Shown piece after piece: positions 35,625-44,791 of a DNA stretch of 64,000 nucleotides. Below the pieces are notes generated by a model that was not told the origin of the DNA, did no database searches, and worked only from the letters and a program-made list of their open reading frames with translations. Source of the DNA: Branchiostoma floridae (taxonomy: Eukaryota; Chordata; Leptocardii; Amphioxiformes; Branchiostomatidae); NCBI RefSeq assembly GCF_000003815.2, contig NC_049982.1, positions 8,994,717-9,058,716 of the forward strand, given 5' to 3'. A program made the position numbers and the translations under genes. The first letter of the stretch is position 1. Each line of letters starts with the position of its first letter.

Positions 35625-36260
35625 TAAGCAGCGCCAACCAAAGATATAAGCCAAGAACGTCACTGACAGGAATACTATCAAACATCATATATCATGTCGC
35701 CTGAGTGTGATCAAGCCAGAGTATTGTCAGTTAAGTAAACTACATGCCATGGTCAGAACAGACTCGGGTGCACGCTGCACTCATTTACATGTAATACAAT
35801 TGCTAAAGTCCGTATGATACAATCAATATGTGCATTTTGCTGTCTACTTACCACGAATAAGCTCTCCAAGATTGATCTCAGGCTATCTTTGTGACCCTGG
35901 GTTATGGTTATAAGCCCGTTCACAGATGGCAGAACGCATGTGCGGCGACAGGAAATCCAGATAATATGTCGAAGGGTAAAGTCCACAAAAAGTAAACAAA
36001 ACCCGTCTTGACGTAATGCTATGCAAATCGAACAATGGTCGACACCAGGACTGTTTGCTTTAAGTGGGCCTTACCCTTTGACATCTTAACTAGAACTCCT
36101 GTTCTGCGTTCTGACTTCTGTGAAAGGGCTTATTGTAAAAAAAAATCGCGGCCCGGATAGACTCTACCGCTGTACAGTATCTAGCGAGAACAGTTACACA
36201 TACAGGCCAGCTCTTCGGATCACATACGCCAGTCTCCCATTCAAGGTCATTTAAGAGAAA
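35625..36260. repeat. 5'-flank unit copy 3, carrying a MITE
   Basis: Copy 3 of the zinc transporter 5'-flank unit: CAACCAAAGATATAAGCC, ATCATATATCATGTCGCCTG, TTAAGTAAAC, CTCATTTACATGTAA, GTCTACTTACCACGAATAAG, GGGTTATGGTT. It is interrupted at 35910-36133 by a MITE and resumes with TGTAAAAAAAAATCGCGGCC. Confidence 0.7.
35910..36133. mobile_element. MITE, TIR ATAAGCCCTTTCACAG, copy 2, with empty-site evidence
   Basis: Complete copy ending GAAAGGGCTTAT. Compared with the uninterrupted 5'-flank unit near 33784 (GGGTTATGGTTATTGTAG), the insertion splits GGTTATTG and duplicates TTA (or TA). A 3-bp TTA duplication would suit PIF/Harbinger; a 2-bp TA duplication would suit Tc1/mariner. Confidence 0.8.
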
Positions 36261-36269
36261 GCAATTGGA

Positions 36270-36610
36270 AACTCAGTTGCCGCTTTCACTCGACTTTATT
36301 TTCAGCAAAGAACACTATCATTTGACAAAAGTTACAATAATACATTGTTTTCAACGTTGCAGCCCATGGTAACATGGATAGCACCTACTCTCCAGGCAGA
36401 GGTTGATTGGAAAATTCGACCTTTTGTCTTGTATCTGCAAAAGAACTGCAGAGAATTTGCATAGTTCAAGAAAAATCCTTCAGTAGTGCCCTGTTGCAAT
36501 GTGGCAACATTCAATATATAATGGCAATAAGGCTCAATATATGAGACATATAAAACATGCTCCTTTACCTGTATTTTGGCAGTATACAAAGGAAATACTG
36601 ACAAAAAATA
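36270..36610. repeat. Orphan fragment of zinc transporter 3' flank
   Basis: 36290-36440 matches 39920-40080 (ACTCGACTTTATTTTC, ATACATTGTTTTCAACGTTG, CCCATGGTAAC). 36420-36610 matches 42340-42520 and 17580-17760 (AACTGCAGARAATTTGCATA, GACATATAAAACATGCTCCT). No transporter exon lies beside it. Confidence 0.65.
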
Positions 36611-37050
36611 AGTCTTGTACCATAGTAACCTATACCACTATGCACTGAGCAAACCTGGGAGCCATATCATCATCATAAAGTCTCAGATTGTATCCGATTG
36701 TATTATTATTGTGCAGGGGCCAATTGGTCAGCCATCAAAGCCCTTTTTAAATTTTACAATTTTTTTTTTACTACCTAGTTTCATCCCCTAAAACCGACAA
36801 TGTCACTATCCTGAATTGAAGAGCAGTCCAAACTGGAGTCGACACTCCTACCCGGCCGAAACAACTCTACTCTACTTTACTCTACTCGAAGGTTGACACC
36901 CGTTCACTTACTGCTGACAAACTTTCAAATATGTACAAATCATGTAGTATTTGCAGGTACGAATTCAAAGACATATCTTAGCCTTGACTCTGGAGTCAAG
37001 TCTTGTTTTTATTAGCTCTGGCCTCAGCTCCTGACAGTCGCTACTACGTC
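36611..37050. other. Intergenic, nothing recognised
   Basis: Mixed low-complexity and unique sequence, with a short CTCTACTTTACTCTACTC stretch near 36865. No gene or clear repeat structure. Confidence 0.3.
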
Positions 37051-37660
37051 AACCAAAGTTATAAGCCCTTTCACAGAGATGAGAACGCATGTACGGCGAC
37101 AAAAACTCCAGGTTATATGTCAATTTGTAAAGGCCCACAAAAAGTAAACAAACCCAAAAATTCCGAAATTTGTTGTTATGCAAATTAGATAATGGTGGAC
37201 GCAAGGACTACTGGTATTTTCTTTTTCGAGGCCTTTACCTTTGACATATTTACAAGAATTCCTGTCGCAGCACATGCGTTCTGATCTCAGTATTCGAGTT
37301 ATTGCCAAGGCTGAATCCGTCTGACCTGACGGACGTCACTGACACGATTCTCATTTATCATCTCGCCATCAGGTCACAGTAAAGTAAACAAAAGAACAGA
37401 CTCGGGTGCAATCTGCATACAATTGCTAAAGCCTGTATGTTACAAAATATGCATTTTTCTGTATATTTACCACCAGTTAGTTACTCTCCAACATTGGACA
37501 TTGGTTTATGGTTTTTGTTGGAAAAATCGTGGCCACTGTATCTAGGCCAAGTGTCAGCTTCGGCTCACATGTCAGACAACGCACGTTGGAAATAGGCGAC
37601 GGTGCCAACTCGAGAGAGGCATAATCATCTAAATATAGCCCGGACTTTTGAGCTTTGGCC
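37051..37660. repeat. 5'-flank unit copy 4
   Basis: Begins CAACCAAAGTTATAAGCC, contains the MITE at 37061-37302, then TCATTTATCATCTCGCC, AGTAAAGTAAAC, GTATATTTACCACCAGTTAG and CACATGTCAGACAACGCACG, ending GGTGCCAACTCGAG. The CTCATTTACATGTAAATA block is missing in this copy. Confidence 0.65.
37061..37302. repeat. MITE, TIR ATAAGCCCTTTCACAG, copy 3
   Basis: Same structure and same right flank (GCCAAGGCTGAATCCGTCTG) as copy 1 at 28389-28602, so copies 1 and 4 of the 5' unit share one insertion that predates their duplication. Confidence 0.75.
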
Positions 37661-37689
37661 CGCTCCCATCAGTCGCTAAGAACAGCGCC

Positions 37690-38665
37690 AACCAAAGCTA
37701 TAAGCCATTGAACTGATGCGATTATCATATATCATGTCGCCTTAGCACGGCTGAGGTCATAGTAAAGTAAACACCAGAACAGACTCGGGGGGCAAGCTGC
37801 ACTCATTTACATGTGAATATACATGCAATTACTAAAGCCTGTATGTGTACTTGCCACCTGCAACATTAGACTCAGGTAAAGTTTTGACCCCCGGGCAATG
37901 CTTTATTGTAGAAAAAAATCGTGGCCTGCAGGATGCTGCTGTACATAACGTTATCTTAGGGCCAGACAAATATACAGGAGCTGGCTTCGGCTCACATATG
38001 TCAGTCTCTCATGTAAGACATGTCGACAACGCACTGGAAAACTTTGGGCGAGGGTGCCAACTCTGGGAGCGGGACATGTTTATCCCACAGCCGAAGAAAG
38101 ACCAACATTGCTCCGTAATATTGGTATCATCAGAGTCGAATTCCCACCCCTGACCCTCCAGTCCAGAGCTCTCCCATCCCTTCCCCCAGCTGCCCCAACG
38201 ATTCTGTCTATTCTGTTCCCTTTCCCCTTCCAATCCCTTCCCCGCCCTAGAGGGTGCCAACTGCTAGGACATGTTTGTCCCACAGCCGAGAAGAGACATC
38301 TATTACCAACATATTAAAGGTCCGTAATTGGTATCACAGTCGAATCCCAACCCTCTCCATACCTCAAGTCTAGCCGCTCTCCCATTCCCTTCCCTGCCCG
38401 CAAATTCTGTTCCCCACCTTCCAATAGACCAAATTCCAGCTCCGACCCACCTGAGTTGGCGGAATGGGGGGTGGGGGGAATTACACGTCTATAAATCGTC
38501 ACAGCTCAGCGGGAAGCCACAGAAAGTCACGGTCACTGGGGATGACCGACCACGCACGCGAGCAGCACTACGGTCAGCTCGGCCCGGCCACACGCGTCCT
38601 ACCGCCGGTCCTAGCCCCAGAGAGGCAAGTGATGAAGGTGCGTGATGAAGGAGGCTAACGTTACT
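37690..38665. repeat. 5'-flank unit copy 5
   Basis: Runs from CAACCAAAGCTATAAGCC through ATCATATATCATGTCGCC, AGTAAAGTAAACACCAGAAC, CTCATTTACATGTGAATA, GTGTACTTGCCACCTGC, GAGGGTGCCAACTCTGGGAG, CACCTGAGTTGGCGGAATGG and CACAGCTCAGCGGGAAGCCA. The late part also matches 34130-34260 and, more weakly, 50730-50850 upstream of zinc transporter B. An internal duplication repeats GGTGCCAACT ... GACATGTTTGTCCCACAGCC near 38052 and 38252. Confidence 0.7.
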
Positions 38666-38689
38666 AGTACATAACCTACCTACCGTCCG

Positions 38690-38995
38690 GGTAGCCTGAT
38701 TAAATCTCGCTTATAGCAGCCCGCTCAACATCCGCCGGCGGGGAGGGGCCAGTTACAGCCCTGGACAGCAGAGTTTGTGTTACACAGACTACCGTCCGGG
38801 TTACTGTGTCAAAAGTTTTGGTTGCTTTTTTGGCTACGCCTCAGGGGCCCATTGTTTGCTTATCTTGTTTGGACCGCAGTTAGCCTGATTTAATCACGCT
38901 TCTATTCAGCCAGCCCAACATTGCTGGCCTCTTTTTAGCTACCACAGAGATTGTGTTGCACCACGTTGCACAGTCTAGGCCGCAGTCAGATCTAC
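38690..38995. repeat. Two dispersed repeats of the TAGCCTGATTTAATC family
   Basis: Copies at about 38693-38790 (TAGCCTGATTAAATCTCGCT ... GTGTTACACAGACTACCGTC) and about 38882-38990 (TAGCCTGATTTAATCACGCT ... with a diverged end). See 21918-22022. Confidence 0.55.
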
Positions 38996-39240
38996 ACTAG
39001 AGGGTTTGGCCAATTTCTACTAATTTTTTCAGCGATCCGGCACGGAGCCTGGTAGAGGCTAGTTTTGTTGGATGAAGAGGGGTCTAGACCGTCTAGTGCA
39101 GGTGAGTGACAGTTAACGTGAATGTAATCGAATAACCTGTCGCATGTGAAAGACTGTGGACTGGGTGGTACAAATGCACAGCCTTTTTACACACAACTGA
39201 AGTAACGCTAACCTTTATTTCTTTATTTATTAGTGTTAGG
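38996..39240. other. Intergenic, nothing recognised
   Basis: Short stretch before the hAT-like MITE; no gene or repeat structure seen. Confidence 0.3.
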
Positions 39241-39672
39241 TAGGGCTGGGTACCGGTACAGAAAACTCAGGTCCAGGTCCGGTTCAGGTCCAAAGGATCA
39301 GGTCCAGGTCCGGACCTGAACCTGGACCTGATGCAGTATGACTCATACCAATGGTCCATTTCACTACAAATAGATCTGTTTGGTGGAGTATTAGACTTAC
39401 ACCGGCGTTTTAAAATCCTTCAACACTAACTGCACCTGTACGATTGGCTGTAAAACGTGGTAGAAATTACTATAAACTCTACTCTACTTCACTCTTGTCA
39501 TTTTCTTCCACCTACAAGCGTCAAAACGTGTGAATGCCTGATAAAATAATCTATTAATTTTCTAATCGGTCCAACATCCGGTCACCTAATTTTTTCAGGT
39601 CCGGTTTTTCTGGACCGGTCCAATAAGAAAAACCGGTTTTGTACCGGTACGCTGTACCGATACCCAGCCCTA
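39241..39672. mobile_element. hAT-like MITE, 432 bp, 8-bp target duplication
   Basis: Termini TAGGGCTGGGTACCGGTAC and its near-inverse at the right (GTACCGATACCCAGCCCTA) are flanked on both sides by GTGTTAGG (39233-39240 and 39673-39680). An 8-bp duplication and a TAGGG start are typical of hAT elements. The interior has palindromic CAGGTCCAGGTCCGGACCTG stretches but no open frame, so it is non-autonomous. Confidence 0.88.
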
Positions 39673-39919
39673 GTGTTAGGTATATGAAGGAACGTCTAGC
39701 TCTATGAAGAAGGTCCACTCTGAGTCATGTCCTGCGTGAGACTGATCTGGGGACATCTGGGTGCCCTCCTTTATTGGTTCTAATTCATAGCAGATGTCAT
39801 GGGCTAACTGGACACACATGGCCCATCGTTACATTAGGATTCACCATATTCGATGACGATATATATATATATGGAGGGTATGGCGGAACAGGTGTCAATG
39901 GACACCTCTTCAAAGCTGC

Positions 39920-40080
39920 CATACACACTCGACTTTATTTTCCACAATGAATGACACCATCAGACAAAAAGTGAATAATACATTGTTTTCAGCGTTGCAA
40001 CCCATGGTAACGATGATAACACCTAGTCTCCAAGCAAAGGTTGATGGGGAAAATCGACCTTTTTTTCTTATATGCCGGCT
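39920..40080. repeat. Second orphan 3'-flank fragment
   Basis: Matches 36290-36440 in the same orientation (ACTCGACTTTATTTTCCACA, AATACATTGTTTTCAGCGTT, CCATGGTAACGATGATAACA). Confidence 0.65.
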
Positions 40081-40480
40081 CTTTTTTCTGTCAGCTATCT
40101 GGTGGGGATTGCGTCAGATAAAATATGGTATATAAGAAAAGCCGCGCTGAGGTCACGAATTTCCCCATCAATCTCTCATTGCCATTGGAGAGTAGATGCG
40201 GCACCAACTTCTAGCAATGTGACAGTTTGCTTTGACAATAGAACAGGTGACGCGTGGCACGTGCTTCCTGAAGTGAAGCATGGCCATGGAGCTAGTATTG
40301 TTTTCTTTCTGAGTCCGCTCCCGCGAAATGTGAAGCCTTTATTTCTGTCGACCATGAACCAAGCTTAAGGTGTCATATGATACGATACATCCAGCAACAT
40401 TGTCCCAGGTGCGGGTACCCATTTGCACTAACCTCGAGCTCCCCTTGCTATCGTGATTTAGCGCTCAAGCAGGTGTTCCT
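40081..40480. other. Intergenic, nothing recognised
   Basis: No credible exon. An open frame at 40072-40368 (98 aa) has no recognisable domain. Confidence 0.3.
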
Positions 40481-40652
40481 TAGCCTCCATCTTAGGTGTA
40501 CCATCCGGAAAGTAGTTCTCTCCGGCGTTCATTATACTATATACAGTCGCTTCTAGCTCTGACATTCATTATACACTATAACTTATAAGTATATCGCTTC
40601 TCTGCTGAAGCGAAGATAAGAGCGAACTACTATCCGGATGGTACCCAGGCTA
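40481..40652. mobile_element. 172-bp MITE with 9-bp target duplication
   Basis: Ends TAGCCTCCATCTTAGGTGTACC and inverse TAGCCTGGGTACCATCCGGA; inner arms share CCATCCGGA and AGTAGTTC. GGTGTTCCT precedes (40472-40480) and follows (40653-40661). A 9-bp duplication again fits a Mutator-like mobiliser. Confidence 0.85.
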
Positions 40653-40661
40653 GGTGTTCCT

Positions 40662-41560
40662 CCTTTCTGCATGGGGTTTAGGTTCCGATTCGGAATTAGT
40701 TTTGTGAAAGAGTTCGTTGCAAATCACAGGTTTACCCCTTTAGTTTTGGCTACCCGATTTTTCGGCCACCACTATAACAATATTTGACCTTTGATATTTC
40801 CCCAAAGCCCGTTCTTCGTAGCATTTTTCGGTCGCGCAGATTTTGTCGTCTGGTGAATACAGCAGTGCGCGATGGCGGCCTTGTCGCCTGATTACCCAAA
40901 TCGTGCGTTCTTTTTGCGGTATGATATGGGTGCTTTTGCGCCATCGGGGTTGCGGAAAACGTATACATATCCCCACGATTATTTTCCAAGTTCTAAATCA
41001 GGTTGATGACCTGCACTGCGTCAAAGTTTTCCTGTTATATTTTACCTTTAATCAGCTTTGTCTTTGACCTAGCCGCGAAATCCGAGCCTTTAGCCAAAAC
41101 TGACAGCTCCGGTTCCCGCAACAGTCTATCTGAGCAGGTCTTGACCCACTCTTGGATGCATTCCGACGGTATACCGGTAGTGACCGGCTGGTTTGTTCCT
41201 GTTTTATTTTTCTGGAGACGTTCAAACTTGAGAGATCACTCATGACCAGGTTCCTTGAGCACAGACACACGAGTTCAACAACCTCAGAAGTTTCCCAACA
41301 TATTCACATAGAATCACCGGGTCATTCGGTCTCACTGGACAAAGTTAAAATCTTGGACATTGATCCCTCTAGCAAAAAGGTCTGGCTCTAAGAAGCCATC
41401 TACGTCAGAGCTTTACAACCATCCCTGAACAGAGACAGTGGGCGCCATCCTCCAACCTATGATCCACTGCTTACTGAGTCACGTGTACTATCTGCATAAC
41501 GTGACGTCACAACAGCAGTCAAAAATTTGGGTGAGTGCAACGTCCAATTTTGTGTTGGAT
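40662..41560. other. Intergenic, nothing recognised
   Basis: Moderately GC-rich with several 70-80 codon open frames on both strands, none resembling a known family and none supported by paired splice sites. Confidence 0.3.
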
Positions 41561-41569
41561 ATTACAGTT

Positions 41570-42620
41570 AAACCAGGCTCAATAAGGACATATGCATGAA
41601 CATTTTCCACACAATTTAATGGCAATGACAACATCACAACAAACTGGTATCATTTTAAATTAGCTTGGTTAGCACTTTGTCATTTTATCATCTTTCTCAT
41701 TAGATGCAGCATTTGGCTTGGAATATATACATTTGAATACAGCAAAATTATACCAATGTAGAAATGTACAAATGTAGAGATACAAGATCCTTTGTCAGAA
41801 ACACAAGGTAAGTATATTCTGAAAATAAAATATGCATACTGTCCTGTAAGACATACCAAAAATGACAGTTACAGAAAATATAGTACATGTCTGTCTAGAG
41901 ATGTTCTTGAAAAAAGAAAAGGATTAAACAAATTGACTTCAGCATGAACTTTGCATTTTCTGGGAATGTTTGCCAGTGAACACATGTATTTGGTCCTCAA
42001 TTGATTTTTGGTAATGTTGAAGTGTCTGGTCACTAAATGAAATGAATATCAGACAAAACTACACATGCATTAACTATACACATGAATAAAGTAACACAAA
42101 CATTCCCAAACATACCTACATAAGCACACTCACTTCAATCTTAAGTCAGAGTATGGAATAACTAGAATGGTTATATCAATATTTTCCATGTAGGACTATC
42201 AGATTCTTATAACATTGTTATTCAAAAATATATTTATTCCCTCACTTTGCAGGAGTAATATAATCTCAGATTATCATTTCTTTATTTGGACAATCATTGC
42301 AACATCATAGGATATTGCCATTAATATACTAGTATATACAACTTGTATCTGCAAAAGAATTGCAGAAAATTTGCATAGTTCAAAAAAAGTATTCACTAGT
42401 GCCCCTGTTGCATATGTGGCAACAATCATGGCAATAAGACTCAAAATATAAGACATATAAAACATGCTCCTTTACCTGTATTTAGGCCGTATACAAAGAA
42501 AATAGTGAGAAATCCAGCCCACACGACTTCAATGCCAACGTTCACAGAAGTCTTCTACCATAATGATAGTTATCTATATCACCAACTTATAATATTAAAA
42601 TTCTGTACTCTTGGCTATGC
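41570..42620. repeat. 3' flank of zinc transporter B, duplicated at 16.7-17.8 kb
   Basis: GACATATGCATGAACATTTT, TCCACACAATTTAATGGCAA, ATATGCATACTGTCCTGTAA, GAAAATTTGCATAGTTC and GACATATAAAACATGCTCCT all have counterparts in order at 16738-17720. On the minus strand the last block contains AG|GTAAAG, a donor-like site conserved in all three copies (near 17717, 36563 and 42470). Confidence 0.65.
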
Positions 42621-42668
42621 ACTGAGCAAACCTGGAAGCCCTATCATCATATACTAGTATATTGTTTT

Positions 42669-43310
42669 CTAAGCGGAAGATTCCGTCTTACTGCCATTGT
42701 CATATCCATGCAACTGAACCTTATGTTGTACACCCTTAAACCTGTTCCTTGTGCTCTCAGCTACACCAAAATGAGCAGACTTGGCATTTCTTAAGCCCAT
42801 TGCATCTTCCTTTATAGATTCCTCAAGGTGGTCTACTGATTTTACATGTCTGATGCCATGCATTTGCCCTGGCCTGATATTCTTGGGCGATACAATATGT
42901 TTGTATTTCAAGCTCTCTGATGATGGAGACCCCCCTGTGTTGGAGCACTTGGTATCTCCAAAGTCACTGTTAGTAGAGATGGTGTCATGTAAGTCAGGAG
43001 AGGACTGCACCATTTCCAGCATTGAGGTGGGAGGGGACAGGTTAGTTTGCTGCATCCCCAAGCAAGGAAGGGAGGAAACGACAGGCACCCCGTCAGCTTC
43101 AGTGGTGGAGTCTGCCACCACTGCTGAATTGTTAGAATTGTTAGTCACCACAGAAAACCTGCTATCGCTATACCCACTCAGTGAGATACTTGCAGCAGAA
43201 GATTGGTCCATGCAGTTAGAGGACCTGGACTGCTGGTCAGAGCTCACAGCATCAGAGGAAGGGTTAGTAGAGTCTTGGGGAAGGCTGGCTTGGTCAGGAG
43301 ATATGTGCTG
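42669..43310 (-). CDS. Candidate Ser/Asn-rich terminal exon, possibly an alternative tail of zinc transporter B
   Basis: An open frame of about 213 codons on minus follows a consensus acceptor (TTTTCCCCAG, exon from 43310) and ends at TAG, 42669-42671. The product is hydrophilic and rich in Ser, Asn and Asp (for example DQQSRSS, SGYSDSRFS, SSPDLHDT) with a basic C-terminal part (KSVDHLEESIKED, NRFKGVQHKVQ). I recognise no family. No other exons were found between it and zinc transporter B, 1.5 kb upstream on the same strand. Its phase-0 start is compatible with splicing from exon 7 or exon 8 of that gene in place of the Cys-rich last exon. The plus-strand frame at 42781-43359 is the antisense shadow. 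It could instead be a single exon of an unseen gene, or chance. Confidence 0.35.
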   Translation of the reverse strand, partial: QHISPDQASLPQDSTNPSSDAVSSDQQSRSSNCMDQSSAASISLSGYSDSRFSVVTNNSNNSAVVADSTTEADGVPVVSSLPCLGMQQTNLSPPTSMLEMVQSSPDLHDTISTNSDFGDTKCSNTGGSPSSESLKYKHIVSPKNIRPGQMHGIRHVKSVDHLEESIKEDAMGLRNAKSAHFGVAESTRNRFKGVQHKVQLHGYDNGSKTESSA

Positions 43311-43636
43311 CTGGGGAAAATATGTGGGATGTAAAGAAAAAGTTAGTAAGGAAATCTGAAATCTACCTGAAATATGGTATTTCATCCTTTGAAATTAGGT
43401 ATCATACAATAAAAATGAGCACTATTCTAACCGTATACTGTATAACAGTATTGGATTCTGATTATTTTTTTTCAATTACAATGAAAGTATGACTAAATAG
43501 TGATTTTCATAATCAATGACAAAATTTCCAAGAGAAGTCAAGGGTATCCTACCTTAAGAACTGCTTTGTCTATTATTCCATTGGAGATGATTGGAAGAGG
43601 CAATGAGAAAAATCGTGCCATGCCATGTAAGGTTAG

Positions 43637-43728
43637 CCTGGGTATCAGGCTTGTTCAGCTTCTCAGGTCTGCTCCAAAGTTATTGGTTGGAACTGACAGA
43701 GCAGTTTCACTGAACATACTGATACCCG
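43637..43728. repeat. Short MITE, TIR AGCCTGGGTATCAG
   Basis: AGCCTGGGTATCAGGC at the left and CTGATACCCGGGC at the right are inverted partners about 90 bp apart; same family look as 12465-12582 and 26580-26666. No clear target duplication. Confidence 0.55.
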
Positions 43729-44791
43729 GGCAATACCATAGGGCTGTTCCAGGTAATGCACTCCCTCCCCATGGGAGAGGGACCAGGAAACAACCCTGCT
43801 GAAGGCTTCAGGAGCACAATCACAGGAGAATCAATGTGGATTAGTTACAGCAGAAAATGATGAGCAGCAAGCATTACACAAAATCAGAAATTTAAGCACA
43901 CCTAATGTAAATGAAACTTATACATTTTTATCATAATCATTATCTTTAAGCCACATTTAAGCGGTCATAAATGCAACAACAACACTAAATCTTTACCACA
44001 GGTTTAAGACCAAGTTAAAGTCTGAGTAAAATATAGGTATCTTTACTTATACGGTCTTTTAAGTCGCACTCGTAAATATCATGTACAGAAGAGTGACAAA
44101 ATGTAACCATTAGTAATTACACTTGCTTTAAGAGTGCTCAAAGAGTGGATTTTGTGCAGTAAAACATTTTTCCAGAAAACAGTTTCCTTCACATGCTGTT
44201 AATCTAGAACAATCTGTCACAGAATATTTCAGTTGCATCTAGGATTGTTATTGATATCATTGGCAATACTGTCAAATTCTTGTATGATGTATGAATAAAG
44301 CTAGATAGTTACACAAACATATATAACATTAGAAATGGATTAGTTCAACACTTGAAGATTTGAAAACTATAAGATAGATTCCTAGATCTTTGTTGCTGAC
44401 TTTCAAAAAATACCATCATTCAGAGTTTAACCTTCAACCAAACAGCTTAACTGTTCGTAGCAAATGACCTAAATAGATCATCTGTGTTTTTTGTAATGTC
44501 TGTATGTTTTGTTTATCCAAGGAGCTCCTTGGTTTATCATAATGGAAAATGAATAAATATCTAATAAAATAAAAATTAAAAAAAATAGATCATTTTAGCT
44601 GAGTTCTGGATAAACATATTGCACTTAAATGGAAGCTTTTTGATAACCAATTTCATTGGTACAATTTTGTTACATTAATTCTTATTTCTGTAACAGTGGC
44701 TTACCAATGTGGTATCATATAAATTCACTTGAAAAGCATGACTTTCTTCTTTTCCTAAGAAGACTGGAAACCTGGCTACCATCCACACTCT

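Noticed and set aside
42781-43359. 192-codon plus frame
   Set aside because: Antisense to the minus-strand Ser-rich frame; it lacks splice support and has a composition expected of an opposite-strand shadow.
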